A program made the position numbers and the translations under genes. This document shows positions 24,373 to 33,170 of a stretch of DNA of 64,000 nt, piece by piece. Below the pieces are notes generated by a model. That model saw only the letters and a list, made by a program, of their open reading frames with translations, was not told the DNA's origin and ran no database searches. Position 1 is the stretch's first letter. Each line of letters opens with the position of its first letter. Origin of the DNA: an uncultured Thermoguttaceae bacterium (GTDB lineage Bacteria > Planctomycetota > Planctomycetia > Pirellulales > Thermoguttaceae); NCBI GenBank assembly GCA_937951625.1, contig CALFBP010000002.1:25495-89494 (forward strand), in the 5' to 3' direction.

Positions 24373-26052
24373 ATGCACACCGATTATCTCAATCCCGCGA
24401 TGCGTCAACTCCGCGATCAACTGGTACGGTTCGCCCCCAAGGAGAAAAAACTTGAACAGGTCGAGCAAGCGGAACGGCTCTTGGCCGAGTTGAAGCCTGA
24501 TCGTGAGTATTCATATGAGTACATCTGTTTCCGGATCACAAGGTTTCGTCCGCAATCGTATCCAGACCTGCGACTGACTGGGGCGGAGGCGAGACACGAT
24601 TTGCGGCTTTTCGTCGAAGATTTGTCGGATTCGGCCGACGTGCCGGTTGAGGAGGCAGGGGAGAAGGTCCTGACGGTTGAGGAGCTAAGCAAGCAACTGA
24701 AGGTATCGACGAAGACCATTTCTCGATGGCGGAACCAGGGACTAGTCAGCCGTCGCTTCGTGTTTGACGGGCGTAAGCGCGTGGGATTCTTGGCTAGCTC
24801 GGTGGAGCGATTCGTGCAAAACAATCAGGAACGAGTGCGGCGAGGCGCGCAGTTCAGTCAGTTGACGGACGAAGAACGCCGACGATTGATCGAACGTGCT
24901 CGGCGGCTGGCTCTCGCGGGAGCCTGCCCTGCTGAAGTGACTCGGCGACTTTCGCGGGCGAGCGGTCGGAGCGTGGAGACGATCCGTTACACCCTGCGGC
25001 AATTCGATCAGGAACATCCGGACATGGCGATCTTTCCGGACCACACAGGCCCGTTGCGCGAGGAGACGAAGCGGAAGATCTATCAGCAGTTTCGCCGTGG
25101 CGAATCTGCGGAGACCCTCGCCCGGCGATTCTGCCGTACTAAGGCCAGCATTTATCGGATCGTGGCCGAGATGCGGGCGCGTCGGATCATGGAGTTGCCG
25201 TTAGAGTACATTCCGAATGACGAGTTCGCCAAAGTCCGTACGGAAAAACAGGAGCAAGAAATTCTCGGACCGCCGCCGCCCGGCGAGCCTCTGCCCAAAA
25301 AACCGCGACTTCCTAGTGGGCTGCCGCCGTATTTGGCGAGTCTGTACGAGGTTCCCTTGTTGACCCGGGAACAGGAAGTCCACCTGTTTCGCAAGATGAA
25401 CTTCTTGAAATACAAGGCAAGCAAGCTTCGCGAGCAACTCGACCCGCATCGACCAAAAGCTGCCCTTATGGACCAAATCGAGAAGCTGTACGACGAGTCG
25501 GTGGCGGTCAAGAACGAGATCATCTCCGCCAATCTGCGTCTGGTGGTGTCGATCGCGAAGCGGCATGTGGGGCCGGGTGAAAACTTTTTCGAATTGGTCA
25601 GCGATGGGAACATTTCCTTGATCCGCGCTGTGGAAAAATTTGATTACGCGCGGGGCAACAAGTTCAGCACGTATGCGAGCTGGGCGATCATGAAAAATTT
25701 CGCCCGAACTATTCCGGACGAACTTCGCCATCGCGATCGCTTCCGCACCAGCCATAGCGAAATGTTCGGCGCGACGGAAGACGCCCGGACCGATCAATAC
25801 GAACAGGAATCGGCCCAGCTTCAACGCGAGACCCAGATCGGACGGATCCTGGAACGCCTTGACGAACGGGAGCAAAAGATCATCATCAGCCGATTCGGGC
25901 TGACTCCCGGTCAGGAACCGCTAACGCTCAAGGAGGTGGGCGCCGAAATGGGAGTGACCAAGGAACGCGTGCGACAGATCGAGGCCAGGGCGTTGAGCAA
26001 GCTCCGTCGCGCCGCGGAGGAGGAAAAGATCGAGGTTCCGGACTTCGATTGA
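24373..26052 (+). CDS. Sigma-70 family factor with N-terminal helix-turn-helix array
   Basis: A 559-residue sigma factor. The C-terminal half holds region 1.2 (PPYLASLYEVPLLTREQEVHLF), region 2 (ISANLRLVVSIAKRH ... GNISLIRAVEKFDYARGNKFSTYASWAI, the core-binding and -10 parts), and region 4 (ILERLDEREQKIIISRFGL ... TLKEVGAEMGVTKERVRQIEARALSKLRR, the -35 HTH). Region 3 is nearly missing. The N-terminal half is unlike RpoD: residues about 105-165 form a MerR/excisionase-like HTH (LTVEELSKQLKVSTKTISRWRNQGLV), and two further HTH-like segments follow (TRRLSRASGRSVETIRYTL; LARRFCRTKASIYRIVAEM). The ATG at 24373 follows GGAGG. It is probably a planctomycete-specific group 2/3 sigma factor. Confidence 0.88.
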   Translation: MHTDYLNPAMRQLRDQLVRFAPKEKKLEQVEQAERLLAELKPDREYSYEYICFRITRFRPQSYPDLRLTGAEARHDLRLFVEDLSDSADVPVEEAGEKVLTVEELSKQLKVSTKTISRWRNQGLVSRRFVFDGRKRVGFLASSVERFVQNNQERVRRGAQFSQLTDEERRRLIERARRLALAGACPAEVTRRLSRASGRSVETIRYTLRQFDQEHPDMAIFPDHTGPLREETKRKIYQQFRRGESAETLARRFCRTKASIYRIVAEMRARRIMELPLEYIPNDEFAKVRTEKQEQEILGPPPPGEPLPKKPRLPSGLPPYLASLYEVPLLTREQEVHLFRKMNFLKYKASKLREQLDPHRPKAALMDQIEKLYDESVAVKNEIISANLRLVVSIAKRHVGPGENFFELVSDGNISLIRAVEKFDYARGNKFSTYASWAIMKNFARTIPDELRHRDRFRTSHSEMFGATEDARTDQYEQESAQLQRETQIGRILERLDEREQKIIISRFGLTPGQEPLTLKEVGAEMGVTKERVRQIEARALSKLRRAAEEEKIEVPDFD

Positions 26053-26294
26053 TCTACCCCAGCAGTTCTGCGGATTGCGACCTCTATTCTGCCGAATTCG
26101 GCTGTGGACCTTGATTGGACAAGGCCCATCTTTCTTTCTTAGATGAAAAGAAAAACAGAGGTGGGGGCCTGTTTCCAACCCATCGTGGCGAACGCATACT
26201 CATTGTGAGGTATTCTGTATTGGGCATTTAGTGTAATTTTTTTGTGAACAGGCAGACTGGGGGCAGCAATCGTTTTTTTTCCACCCGGTCCGCC

Positions 26295-26322
26295 TTGCAC
26301 GACGTAGCCGGACGGTTATATT
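26295..26322 (+). promoter_or_regulatory. Promoter of the tRNA-tuf operon
   Basis: TTGCAC (26295-26300) is followed after 16 bases by TATATT (26317-26322), a strong sigma-70-like pair. It lies about 160 bases before the first tRNA and is the best promoter candidate in this stretch. Confidence 0.55.
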
Positions 26323-26343
26323 TAATGGTTTACACGACGGGGG

Positions 26344-26369
26344 AGTGCCCCGAAAGGGGACTTTGTTGT
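26344..26369 (+). terminator. Leader hairpin, possible attenuator
   Basis: AGTgCCCC-GAAA-GGGGACT forms a seven-pair stem with one bulged G and a stable GAAA tetraloop, followed by TTTGTTGT. It starts about 20 bases after the -10 of the promoter above, so it would form early in the leader transcript. It could be an attenuator or only a stabilising 5' hairpin. Confidence 0.35.
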
Positions 26370-26484
26370 CTGAAGCGGGCGTTGGGGCATTTCCTTATGA
26401 TGACTGGGGCGCCGGGCGGTCGCCGATAGGGAGAGGAAAGGGTACCTGAACGCGGTTTTAGGCGGGCGTGACTTGGCCTACAAG

Positions 26485-26557
26485 GCTAGCGTAGCTCAAT
26501 CGGCAGAGCAGCTGATTTGTAATCAGCAGGTTGTGGGTTCAAGTCCCTCCGCTAGCT
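26485..26557 (+). tRNA. tRNA-Thr(TGT)
   Basis: The acceptor arm GCTAGCG pairs with CGCTAGC. The D arm has GCTC/GAGC. The anticodon stem GCTGA/TCAGC encloses the loop TTTGTAA with anticodon TGT. The T arm is GTGGG-TTCAAGT-CCCTC. No CCA is encoded. It is the first of four tRNAs in front of tuf. Confidence 0.95.
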
Positions 26558-26672
26558 CGTAGTGGGACCCCTTGAAAAGAACACGATGGGAGACGAAAAA
26601 AGAGGCCATTGTTGGTGTTGGCTGGTTTAAGCGGAGATCCGCCTTTCGGCTCAGATTTTTCGGCGATTCTGC

Positions 26673-26754
26673 GGGGGGTTTCCCGAGTGGTCAAAGGGGT
26701 CAGACTGTAAATCTGATGGCACTGCCTTCGAAGGTTCGAATCCTTCACCCCCCA
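26673..26754 (+). tRNA. tRNA-Tyr(GTA)
   Basis: The acceptor arm GGGGGGT pairs with ACCCCCC. The anticodon stem TCAGA/TCTGA encloses loop CTGTAAA with anticodon GTA. A long variable arm (GCACTGCCTTCGAAGG region) makes it a type II tRNA, as expected for bacterial tRNA-Tyr. The TTCGAAT T-loop is intact. Confidence 0.95.
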
Positions 26755-26852
26755 CTGAGGAATGACAAATGAGGGAGGATGAATGGTTACGGGACGCGGA
26801 GACGTGGGAATTGTGCGTTGATTCGTCCTCCGGCATTTGTCTTCCACAGCGT

Positions 26853-26923
26853 GCGGGTGTAGCTCAACGGTAGAGCAGTAGCCTTCCAAGCTATTGACGA
26901 GGGTTCGACTCCCTTCACCCGCT
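26853..26923 (+). tRNA. tRNA-Gly(TCC)
   Basis: The acceptor arm GCGGGTG pairs with CACCCGC. The anticodon stem GTAGC/GCTAT (one G-U pair) encloses loop CTTCCAA with anticodon TCC. The T arm is GAGGG-TTCGACT-CCCTT. Confidence 0.95.
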
Positions 26924-27013
26924 TCGCGAGGGAATTGGGGACGACAAGGACGAATGGCGCCAAACCGGAGGCGTCAGACGGAGTGCGACGATGGGGCGAG
27001 GACGTTTTCTTCG

Positions 27014-27086
<73 letters not shown>

Positions 27087-27173
27087 CTCGCGGCGATGAA
27101 AACGAGTTCGGTTTAACAGAAAAGGTGTCCGAGAAACTTACTTAACGGCTTGATTTGAGCGCAGGGAGATAGA

Positions 27174-28373
<1,200 letters not shown>

Positions 28374-28459
28374 CACAATTCCCCGGCGATCCCGACGAGA
28401 TCTGCGCTGGCAGTGGACCGTCGGGCGCCAGGTGACCTTCCCGGCCTTAGGTCGGGTTC

Positions 28460-28532
28460 AGGGGTGTAGCTCAATTGGTAGAGCACTGGTCTCCAAAACC
28501 AGCGGTTGGGAGTTCGAGTCCCCCCGCCCCTG
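28460..28532 (+). tRNA. tRNA-Trp(CCA)
   Basis: The acceptor arm AGGGGTG pairs with CGCCCCT, with one U-G pair. The anticodon stem CTGGT/ACCAG encloses loop CTCCAAA with anticodon CCA. The T arm is TGGGAG-TTCGAGT-CCCCCC. It sits between tuf and secE, as in many bacteria. Confidence 0.95.
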
Positions 28533-28635
28533 CTATGACTGTTTTGGGGCGGCAACTCCGCTTCCCTGGTCTTCACCACCGGCGAAGCAGCGGTTGCTGT
28601 GCCTGCATAGCTCATACGCACGGGGTGCGTCGGAC

Positions 28636-29052
28636 GTGAGTGGATTTATTCAAGAACTTTGGAACGTCGGCATTTACAAGCGGAGCCAAGGCCGGATTAC
28701 CCGGCAGGTTACTTGGGCCGCGATGGCCGGCGCGATCGCGATCGGGTGTTGGCGCCTGAGCCAGACCATGATTGAACAATGGGGTTGGAACCAAAGCCTG
28801 GGCTTGGCCCTTCCGACCGTTGTGGCGGTGGTCGGGTGTTGGATGGCGTACCGGCTGGTCAACTACCCCCGATTCGCCGATTTCCTCATTGCCGTCGAGG
28901 CGGAGATGAACAAGGTTTCTTGGCCGACTCGCGCGGAGTTGGTTCGGGCCTCGCTAGTGGTTTTGTTTACGATCACGGTGTTGGCGGTGGTTCTGGCTGT
29001 ATTCGACATCGCCTGGACCGTGTTTTTTCGCGACATTTTGAGGATCTTGTAA
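28636..29052 (+). CDS. secE: Preprotein translocase subunit SecE, three-helix form
   Basis: A 138-residue SecE. The conserved core is EAEMNKVSWPTRAELVRASLVVLFTITVLAVVL, containing the amphipathic helix and the last membrane helix that clamp SecY. Two further helices precede it (VTWAAMAGAIAIGCWRL and LGLALPTVVAVVGCWMAYRL), as in E. coli SecE. The GTG at 28636 starts SGFIQELWNVG; upstream the frame reads back through the tRNA-Trp gene and is not coding. It lies between tRNA-Trp and nusG in the usual order. Confidence 0.9.
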   Translation: MSGFIQELWNVGIYKRSQGRITRQVTWAAMAGAIAIGCWRLSQTMIEQWGWNQSLGLALPTVVAVVGCWMAYRLVNYPRFADFLIAVEAEMNKVSWPTRAELVRASLVVLFTITVLAVVLAVFDIAWTVFFRDILRIL

Positions 29053-29133
29053 TTCTCGCGGGTTTTCCCCGCGGAGTGGGGTCAAGAGGAAGCGAGTGAT
29101 TTCCTTCCCGCAGACGAGGCGGACTTGGGCGTG

Positions 29134-30093
29134 ATGGACGAGACGAACCCTTCCACGGCGCAGCTTTCGGAAACGCCGGCAAAAAGCGCGGATAGCCCTG
29201 CGCAAAACCCGGACGCGGCCGCCCGGGAATCGTCTGGGGGGCAGAACGAAGTGGAATCGCTGGCCGGGGTCGTAGCGACGGGAGGTAATCCGCAGCCCGA
29301 GGCGGAGGATGATGCACTGTCGCTTCCAGAGGCAGCGGCGCCGTCGGGCGGCGTGATCAACGCCTCGTTGGTCGAGGCGTCCGGCGAGACGCCGGTTTCG
29401 GCCTCGGCGGCCATTGCCGAATCAGCCGAAGTATCCCCTGCCGAATCGGTGGTCGTTGACGAGCCCGTCGCCGCTAAGCCCGTTGAGCCTGAACCCCAGC
29501 CAACACGCCGGCCGTTGGAGCCTGTGTCCGAACCGTTGCCGGAGGTTCAACCCAAGTCGGATAAAATGGATTGGTACATCCTCAAGGTTCAAAGCAACCG
29601 CGAGGAGTCCGTTCGTGAAGGCTTGCGCAAGAAGATCAAGATCGCTGGCCTGGAGCGGTATTTCGGCGAGATCATTATTCCCACGGAAAAGGTGACCGAG
29701 TTCAAGGGTGGAAAGCGCAAGGTTTTCAAGCGCAAGCTTTATCCGGGATACCTTGTGGTCCAGATGGAGATCAACGAAGATACATGGTTTTTGGTCAGGG
29801 AAACGACGGGGATCGGCGATTTTACCGGCGCCGGCGGTCATCCTACCCCCATGCAGCCTCACGAGGTCGCTGCGATTCTCGCCAAACAAGAGGAGAAGGC
29901 GGATGAGGCCCCGAAGTTGAAGATTGCCTTCCGGGTCGGCGACCACGTGAAGATCAAGGAAGGGACCTTCGAGAATTTCGAGGGCGAGGTGGCGAACATC
30001 GATGAGACCAACGGCCGGGTAACGGTGCTGATCAACATTTTTGGCCGCAGCACTCCGGTGGATATCGAATACTGGCAAATTGAAAGCGTGTGA
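29134..30093 (+). CDS. nusG: Transcription termination/antitermination factor NusG, with a long acidic N-terminal extension
   Basis: A 319-residue protein. From residue about 145 it is ordinary NusG: MDWYILKVQSNREESVREGL, RKLYPGYLVVQMEI, the NGN domain, and the KOW motif in FRVGDHVKIKEGTFENFEGEVANID. The first 144 residues are Ala/Pro/Glu/Ser-rich with almost no aromatic residues and a net acidic charge, ending PEVQPKSDK. Most bacterial NusG are near 180 residues. An ATG exists at the canonical start (29566), but the frame upstream is open and rich in third-position GC, so I call the long form. An internal-start short form is possible. Confidence 0.87.
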   Translation: MDETNPSTAQLSETPAKSADSPAQNPDAAARESSGGQNEVESLAGVVATGGNPQPEAEDDALSLPEAAAPSGGVINASLVEASGETPVSASAAIAESAEVSPAESVVVDEPVAAKPVEPEPQPTRRPLEPVSEPLPEVQPKSDKMDWYILKVQSNREESVREGLRKKIKIAGLERYFGEIIIPTEKVTEFKGGKRKVFKRKLYPGYLVVQMEINEDTWFLVRETTGIGDFTGAGGHPTPMQPHEVAAILAKQEEKADEAPKLKIAFRVGDHVKIKEGTFENFEGEVANIDETNGRVTVLINIFGRSTPVDIEYWQIESV

Positions 30094-30173
30094 ACGCAGC
30101 CTCCATGAATCGCGATGCGCCTGCACGCGGTCGCTGGTCATGCGAGGCTGTTGATTGAAGGCTGTCGATACTC

Positions 30174-30599
30174 ATGGCAAAGCAATTGGTGGGAACGGTG
30201 AAATTTCACGTGCCCGGCGGTCAGGCGACGCCCGCCCCGCCGGTGGGCACGTCCTTGGGCAAGTTCGGGATCAATCTCGGTCAGTTTGTACAGCAGTTCA
30301 ACGATCGCACGCGGGAGCATATGGGCCTGCGCGTGCCGGTCGTCGTCCGCGTGTACAACGACCGGAGTTTCGAGCTGGAGACCAAAAGCCCCGCGGCGGT
30401 CGACCTGCTGAAGCAAGCCGCCGGCATCGCCAAGGGCTCGGGAGCGACGCCAAAAGAGAAGGTGGGCAAGGTCACGCGGGCACAGCTCGACGAAATCGTC
30501 AAGAAGAAGGCCGCGGACCTCAACGCGCGGGATGCGGAGCACGCCCGGCGGATGTTGGAGGGCACCGCGCGGAGTATGGGATTGGACGTGGTGGACTAG
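30174..30599 (+). CDS. rplK: 50S ribosomal protein L11
   Basis: A 141-residue protein of normal length that binds 23S rRNA at the GTPase-associated centre. Visible family segments are KFHVPGGQATPAPPVGTSLGKFGINLGQFVQQFN at the N-terminus, the Pro-rich linker, and the RNA-binding C-terminal domain with ARRMLEGTARSMGLDV. It lies 80 bases after nusG. Confidence 0.97.
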   Translation: MAKQLVGTVKFHVPGGQATPAPPVGTSLGKFGINLGQFVQQFNDRTREHMGLRVPVVVRVYNDRSFELETKSPAAVDLLKQAAGIAKGSGATPKEKVGKVTRAQLDEIVKKKAADLNARDAEHARRMLEGTARSMGLDVVD

Positions 30600-30620
30600 G
30601 AAGGACGTGGTCAGCCACCG

Positions 30621-30737
30621 GCTTTCAGCGACGCGACCTCGCGACTGCGCGTGAAGATTTGTCGGGAACTGCCTGCTTCCCGCCGCTGAAAGCCGCAACC
30701 GCTGATCGGAGAAGGCTGCTCGCTGAAAGCTGAAAGC
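30621..30737. repeat. Scattered GCTGAAAGC repeats between rplK and rplA
   Basis: The 9-base unit GCTGAAAGC occurs at 30685-30693 and twice in overlap at 30722-30737; its reverse complement GCTTTCAGC is at 30621-30629. The inverted copies could pair. The last copies end five bases before the rplA start codon, where the ribosome binding site should be, so the unit may double as or replace a Shine-Dalgarno sequence. Confidence 0.6.
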
Positions 30738-30741
30738 TGTT

Positions 30742-31422
30742 ATGGCCAAGCAATCCAAACGCATGAAGGCGGCTTACGAGAAAGCGGCGGGGAAAGGCCC
30801 TTTGCCGTTGGCCGAGGCCGTCGCCTTGTTGAAGTCGTTCAACCCGACCAAATTCGATCAAACCGTGGAGGTCGCGATTCGTTTGGGGGTGGACCCCAAA
30901 CAGGCCGACCAGTTGGTTCGCGGTTCGATCGTCCTGCCTCACGGCATCGGCAAGAGCCTGCGGGTGATCGTGTTCGCTAAGGGCGACAAAGTGGACGAGG
31001 CTAAACAAGCAGGCGCCGACGAGGTCGGCGGTGCGGAGTTGGCCGAGAAAATCAAGGCTGGTTGGACCGAGTTTGACGTGTGCATCGCCGCGCCGGACAT
31101 GATGGGCGTGGTCGGGCCGCTGGGCAAAGTGCTCGGTCCTCGCGGCCTGATGCCCTCGCCTCGCGCCGGTACGGTGACGCCAGATATCGGCAAAACGGTG
31201 CGGGAATACAAGGCGGGCAAGGTCGAGTTTCGCACCGACTCCGGCGGAAACATTCATGCCGTGGTTGGGAAACTCAGTTTCGATGAAAAGAAACTCGTGG
31301 AAAACATTCAAGCCCTGATCAACCACATCCTCAGCCTGAAGCCGGCCTCGGTCCGCGGGCAGTACATCCGCGGAATCGCCCTCAGCGCGACGATGAGTCC
31401 GAGCGTCCGGGTGGCTGCCTGA
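30742..31422 (+). CDS. rplA: 50S ribosomal protein L1
   Basis: A 226-residue L1 protein of the stalk. Typical segments are [74 protein letters not shown] (the family signature), and [21 protein letters not shown]1 usually represses its own mRNA through a site near rplK; I could not locate such a site. It is separated from rplK by 142 bases that hold short GCTGAAAGC repeats. Confidence 0.97.
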   Translation: MAKQSKRMKAAYEKAAGKGPLPLAEAVALLKSFNPTKFDQTVEVAIRLGVDPKQADQLVRGSIVLPHGIGKSLRVIVFAKGDKVDEAKQAGADEVGGAELAEKIKAGWTEFDVCIAAPDMMGVVGPLGKVLGPRGLMPSPRAGTVTPDIGKTVREYKAGKVEFRTDSGGNIHAVVGKLSFDEKKLVENIQALINHILSLKPASVRGQYIRGIALSATMSPSVRVAA

Positions 31423-31501
31423 GAAGGAGGTGGAAGGCGCGCGTGAAGTGCGCCGGGGAGAGCGGGCAGGTGGAACACGCGGCCTGCCAGGGAGAGCATT
31501 C

Positions 31502-32044
31502 ATGAGCAAATACGTCAAAAACTTGCTGACCGAGCACCTTCGTGAGCGACTCAAGGGGGTCGACTACGCCTTGGTGGTGAACATGGTGGGGCTGAACGCC
31601 ACGACCGACAACCGCCTCCGCAGGGAGCTTCGCGGAAAAAACATCCACGTGATGGTGGTCAAGAACAGTTTGGCTCGACGGGCCGTGGCGGGCACACCGT
31701 TGGCGGGCGCGTTCGATGGCATGACGGGGCCAACCGCCATCTGTTGGGGCGGCGACGACATCGTCAGCCTTGCCAAGGAAATCACTCGGCTTGCCCGAGA
31801 CCCGAAGTTTGCCCCCTTCGCTGCCCGCGGCGGCGTCATGGACGGCGAGCCGCTGACCGCAGCTCAAGTCGAACAGGTCAGTAAGTGGCCGAGCCGGGTC
31901 GAGCAACTGAGCATGTTGGTCGGCCAGATTCTTGGACCCGGCGCCCAATTGGCAAGCCAAATCACGACCGTGGGCAGTGCGCTGGCGAGTCAGATCGCTC
32001 AGGTCGGCGAAGAGAAGGACCAAGAGACGAAGACGGAAAGCTGA
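31502..32044 (+). CDS. rplJ: 50S ribosomal protein L10
   Basis: A 180-residue protein that anchors the L7/L12 dimers. Segments typical of L10 are LLTEHLRERLKGVDYALVVNMVGL, VMVVKNSLARRAVAGTPL, and the helical C-terminus that binds L12. The ATG at 31502 starts MSKYVKNLLTEHL; the frame is open from 31430 but without family-like sequence. rplA ends 79 bases upstream. Confidence 0.95.
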   Translation: MSKYVKNLLTEHLRERLKGVDYALVVNMVGLNATTDNRLRRELRGKNIHVMVVKNSLARRAVAGTPLAGAFDGMTGPTAICWGGDDIVSLAKEITRLARDPKFAPFAARGGVMDGEPLTAAQVEQVSKWPSRVEQLSMLVGQILGPGAQLASQITTVGSALASQIAQVGEEKDQETKTES

Positions 32045-32384
32045 TCCCATCGGCTCGGCGTGTCAGCGGGACGGGGCCGTCTCGCGGGATCCTGGCCTTG
32101 ATGCCTAGTCGGGCGTGGGCAGGCGGCGACGACGCCGAGTCTTGCAGAGAGGAGCGAAAGATCAACGCGGGGTGGTTTTTTCCGAGTCGGCAAGCCACGT
32201 TGTGGGGCCGAGACAAGGCGGCATCATCGGGATGAACCCTGGAGGGAATTCCCGCCCCGTTTCGAAAACCAACCATAACCTCATGTATCGATCGGCACAC
32301 CAGCTATCGTTGATCCGGCAGCCAAACCAGATAGCGGATAGCTGTGATAGCTGAGAAGCAATTTGAGAAAGGATGAGTTCCGCG
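32045..32384. other. Long rplJ-rplL spacer
   Basis: About 340 bases separate rplJ and rplL, against a short gap in most bacteria. I see no open frame worth calling and no clear terminator. It may contain a promoter or processing site that sets the higher L12 level, but nothing specific was recognised. Confidence 0.4.
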
Positions 32385-32798
32385 ATGGCAACCGACCAAG
32401 CAGTCCGTGAGTTTTCTCCGTTGAGCAAAGAGCTGGGCGATAAAATCGTTCAGTTGACGCTGAAACAGGCGAAGGAGTTGAGCGACTACCTGGAGCAGGT
32501 CCATGGCATCAAGGCGGCGGCGGGCGGCGCCGTGATGGTAGCCGCCGCCCCGGCGGCCGCCGAAGCCGAAACCAAGGCCGAGAAAACCGAATTCGACGTG
32601 ATCCTCGAAAGCTTTGATGAAGCGAAAAAGATCGCCGTGATCAAGGAGGTCCGCGCAGCCACCGCGCTGGGCCTGAAGGAAGCCAAGGAACTGGTGGAGA
32701 AACACCCCTCAAAGGTCAAGGAGGGCATTTCCAAAGAGGATGCCGAAAAACTCAAGGCAGCATTGGAAGCTGCCGGAGCGAAAGTCTCCATAAAATAG
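32385..32798 (+). CDS. rplL: 50S ribosomal protein L7/L12
   Basis: About 137 residues. It has the N-terminal dimerisation helix region ([27 protein letters not shown]), an Ala-rich hinge, and the C-terminal factor-binding domain [50 protein letters not shown], as expected. The ATG at 32385 has AAAGGATGAG at a proper distance; an ATG at 32373 would add MSSA without a separate ribosome binding site. Confidence 0.95.
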   Translation: MATDQAVREFSPLSKELGDKIVQLTLKQAKELSDYLEQVHGIKAAAGGAVMVAAAPAAAEAETKAEKTEFDVILESFDEAKKIAVIKEVRAATALGLKEAKELVEKHPSKVKEGISKEDAEKLKAALEAAGAKVSIK

Positions 32799-33170
32799 AG
32801 ACGGGTCTTCACGATCGCCGGTTCCGCAAGGGATGTCCGCTGGGCGTGGGCTTGTCGTGGGGAAAATTGTTCGAGGCAGCCGATAGGAAGTAACCGCCTA
32901 ACCGGCGTCCTACGGCCGTGGCGTGGCCGAGCATTGCCCTCATCGAAGGGAATGAACGTATTGCGCGGGCAGAGAGTGGTATACCTGGACGCTTCCCGCT
33001 TTTTTCAAAGTGGGCCTTGGCGGGGCGCTATCGGTGCGCGCTTCATGGCGTTCGTTCTGCTTGCTTGCTGGTGGTGCAGTCGCGACGGGCCCACGCTTTT
33101 GCCTCGCCATCTCTACGCGCTTTCCGCCACTCCGCTTTTGTTCTCACTCCAACCACGAGGTTAATTCCGC
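32799..33170. other. Long rplL-rpoB spacer
   Basis: About 370 bases without a supported gene; short frames here lack ribosome binding sites. Attenuation or RNA processing between L12 and beta is common in other bacteria, but I could not identify a definite terminator hairpin with a T run. Confidence 0.4.

Larger units (their letters stand above)
26053..26484. other. Intergenic region and leader of the tRNA-tuf operon
   Basis: About 430 bases without a gene between the sigma factor gene and the first tRNA. It contains the promoter and hairpin listed separately, and a T-rich run near 26237-26282. No open frame is supported. Confidence 0.5.

Noticed and set aside
28432..28635. N-terminal extension of secE
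   Set aside because: This part of the frame runs through the tRNA-Trp gene and is not protein-like. The GTG at 28636 gives a normal SecE.
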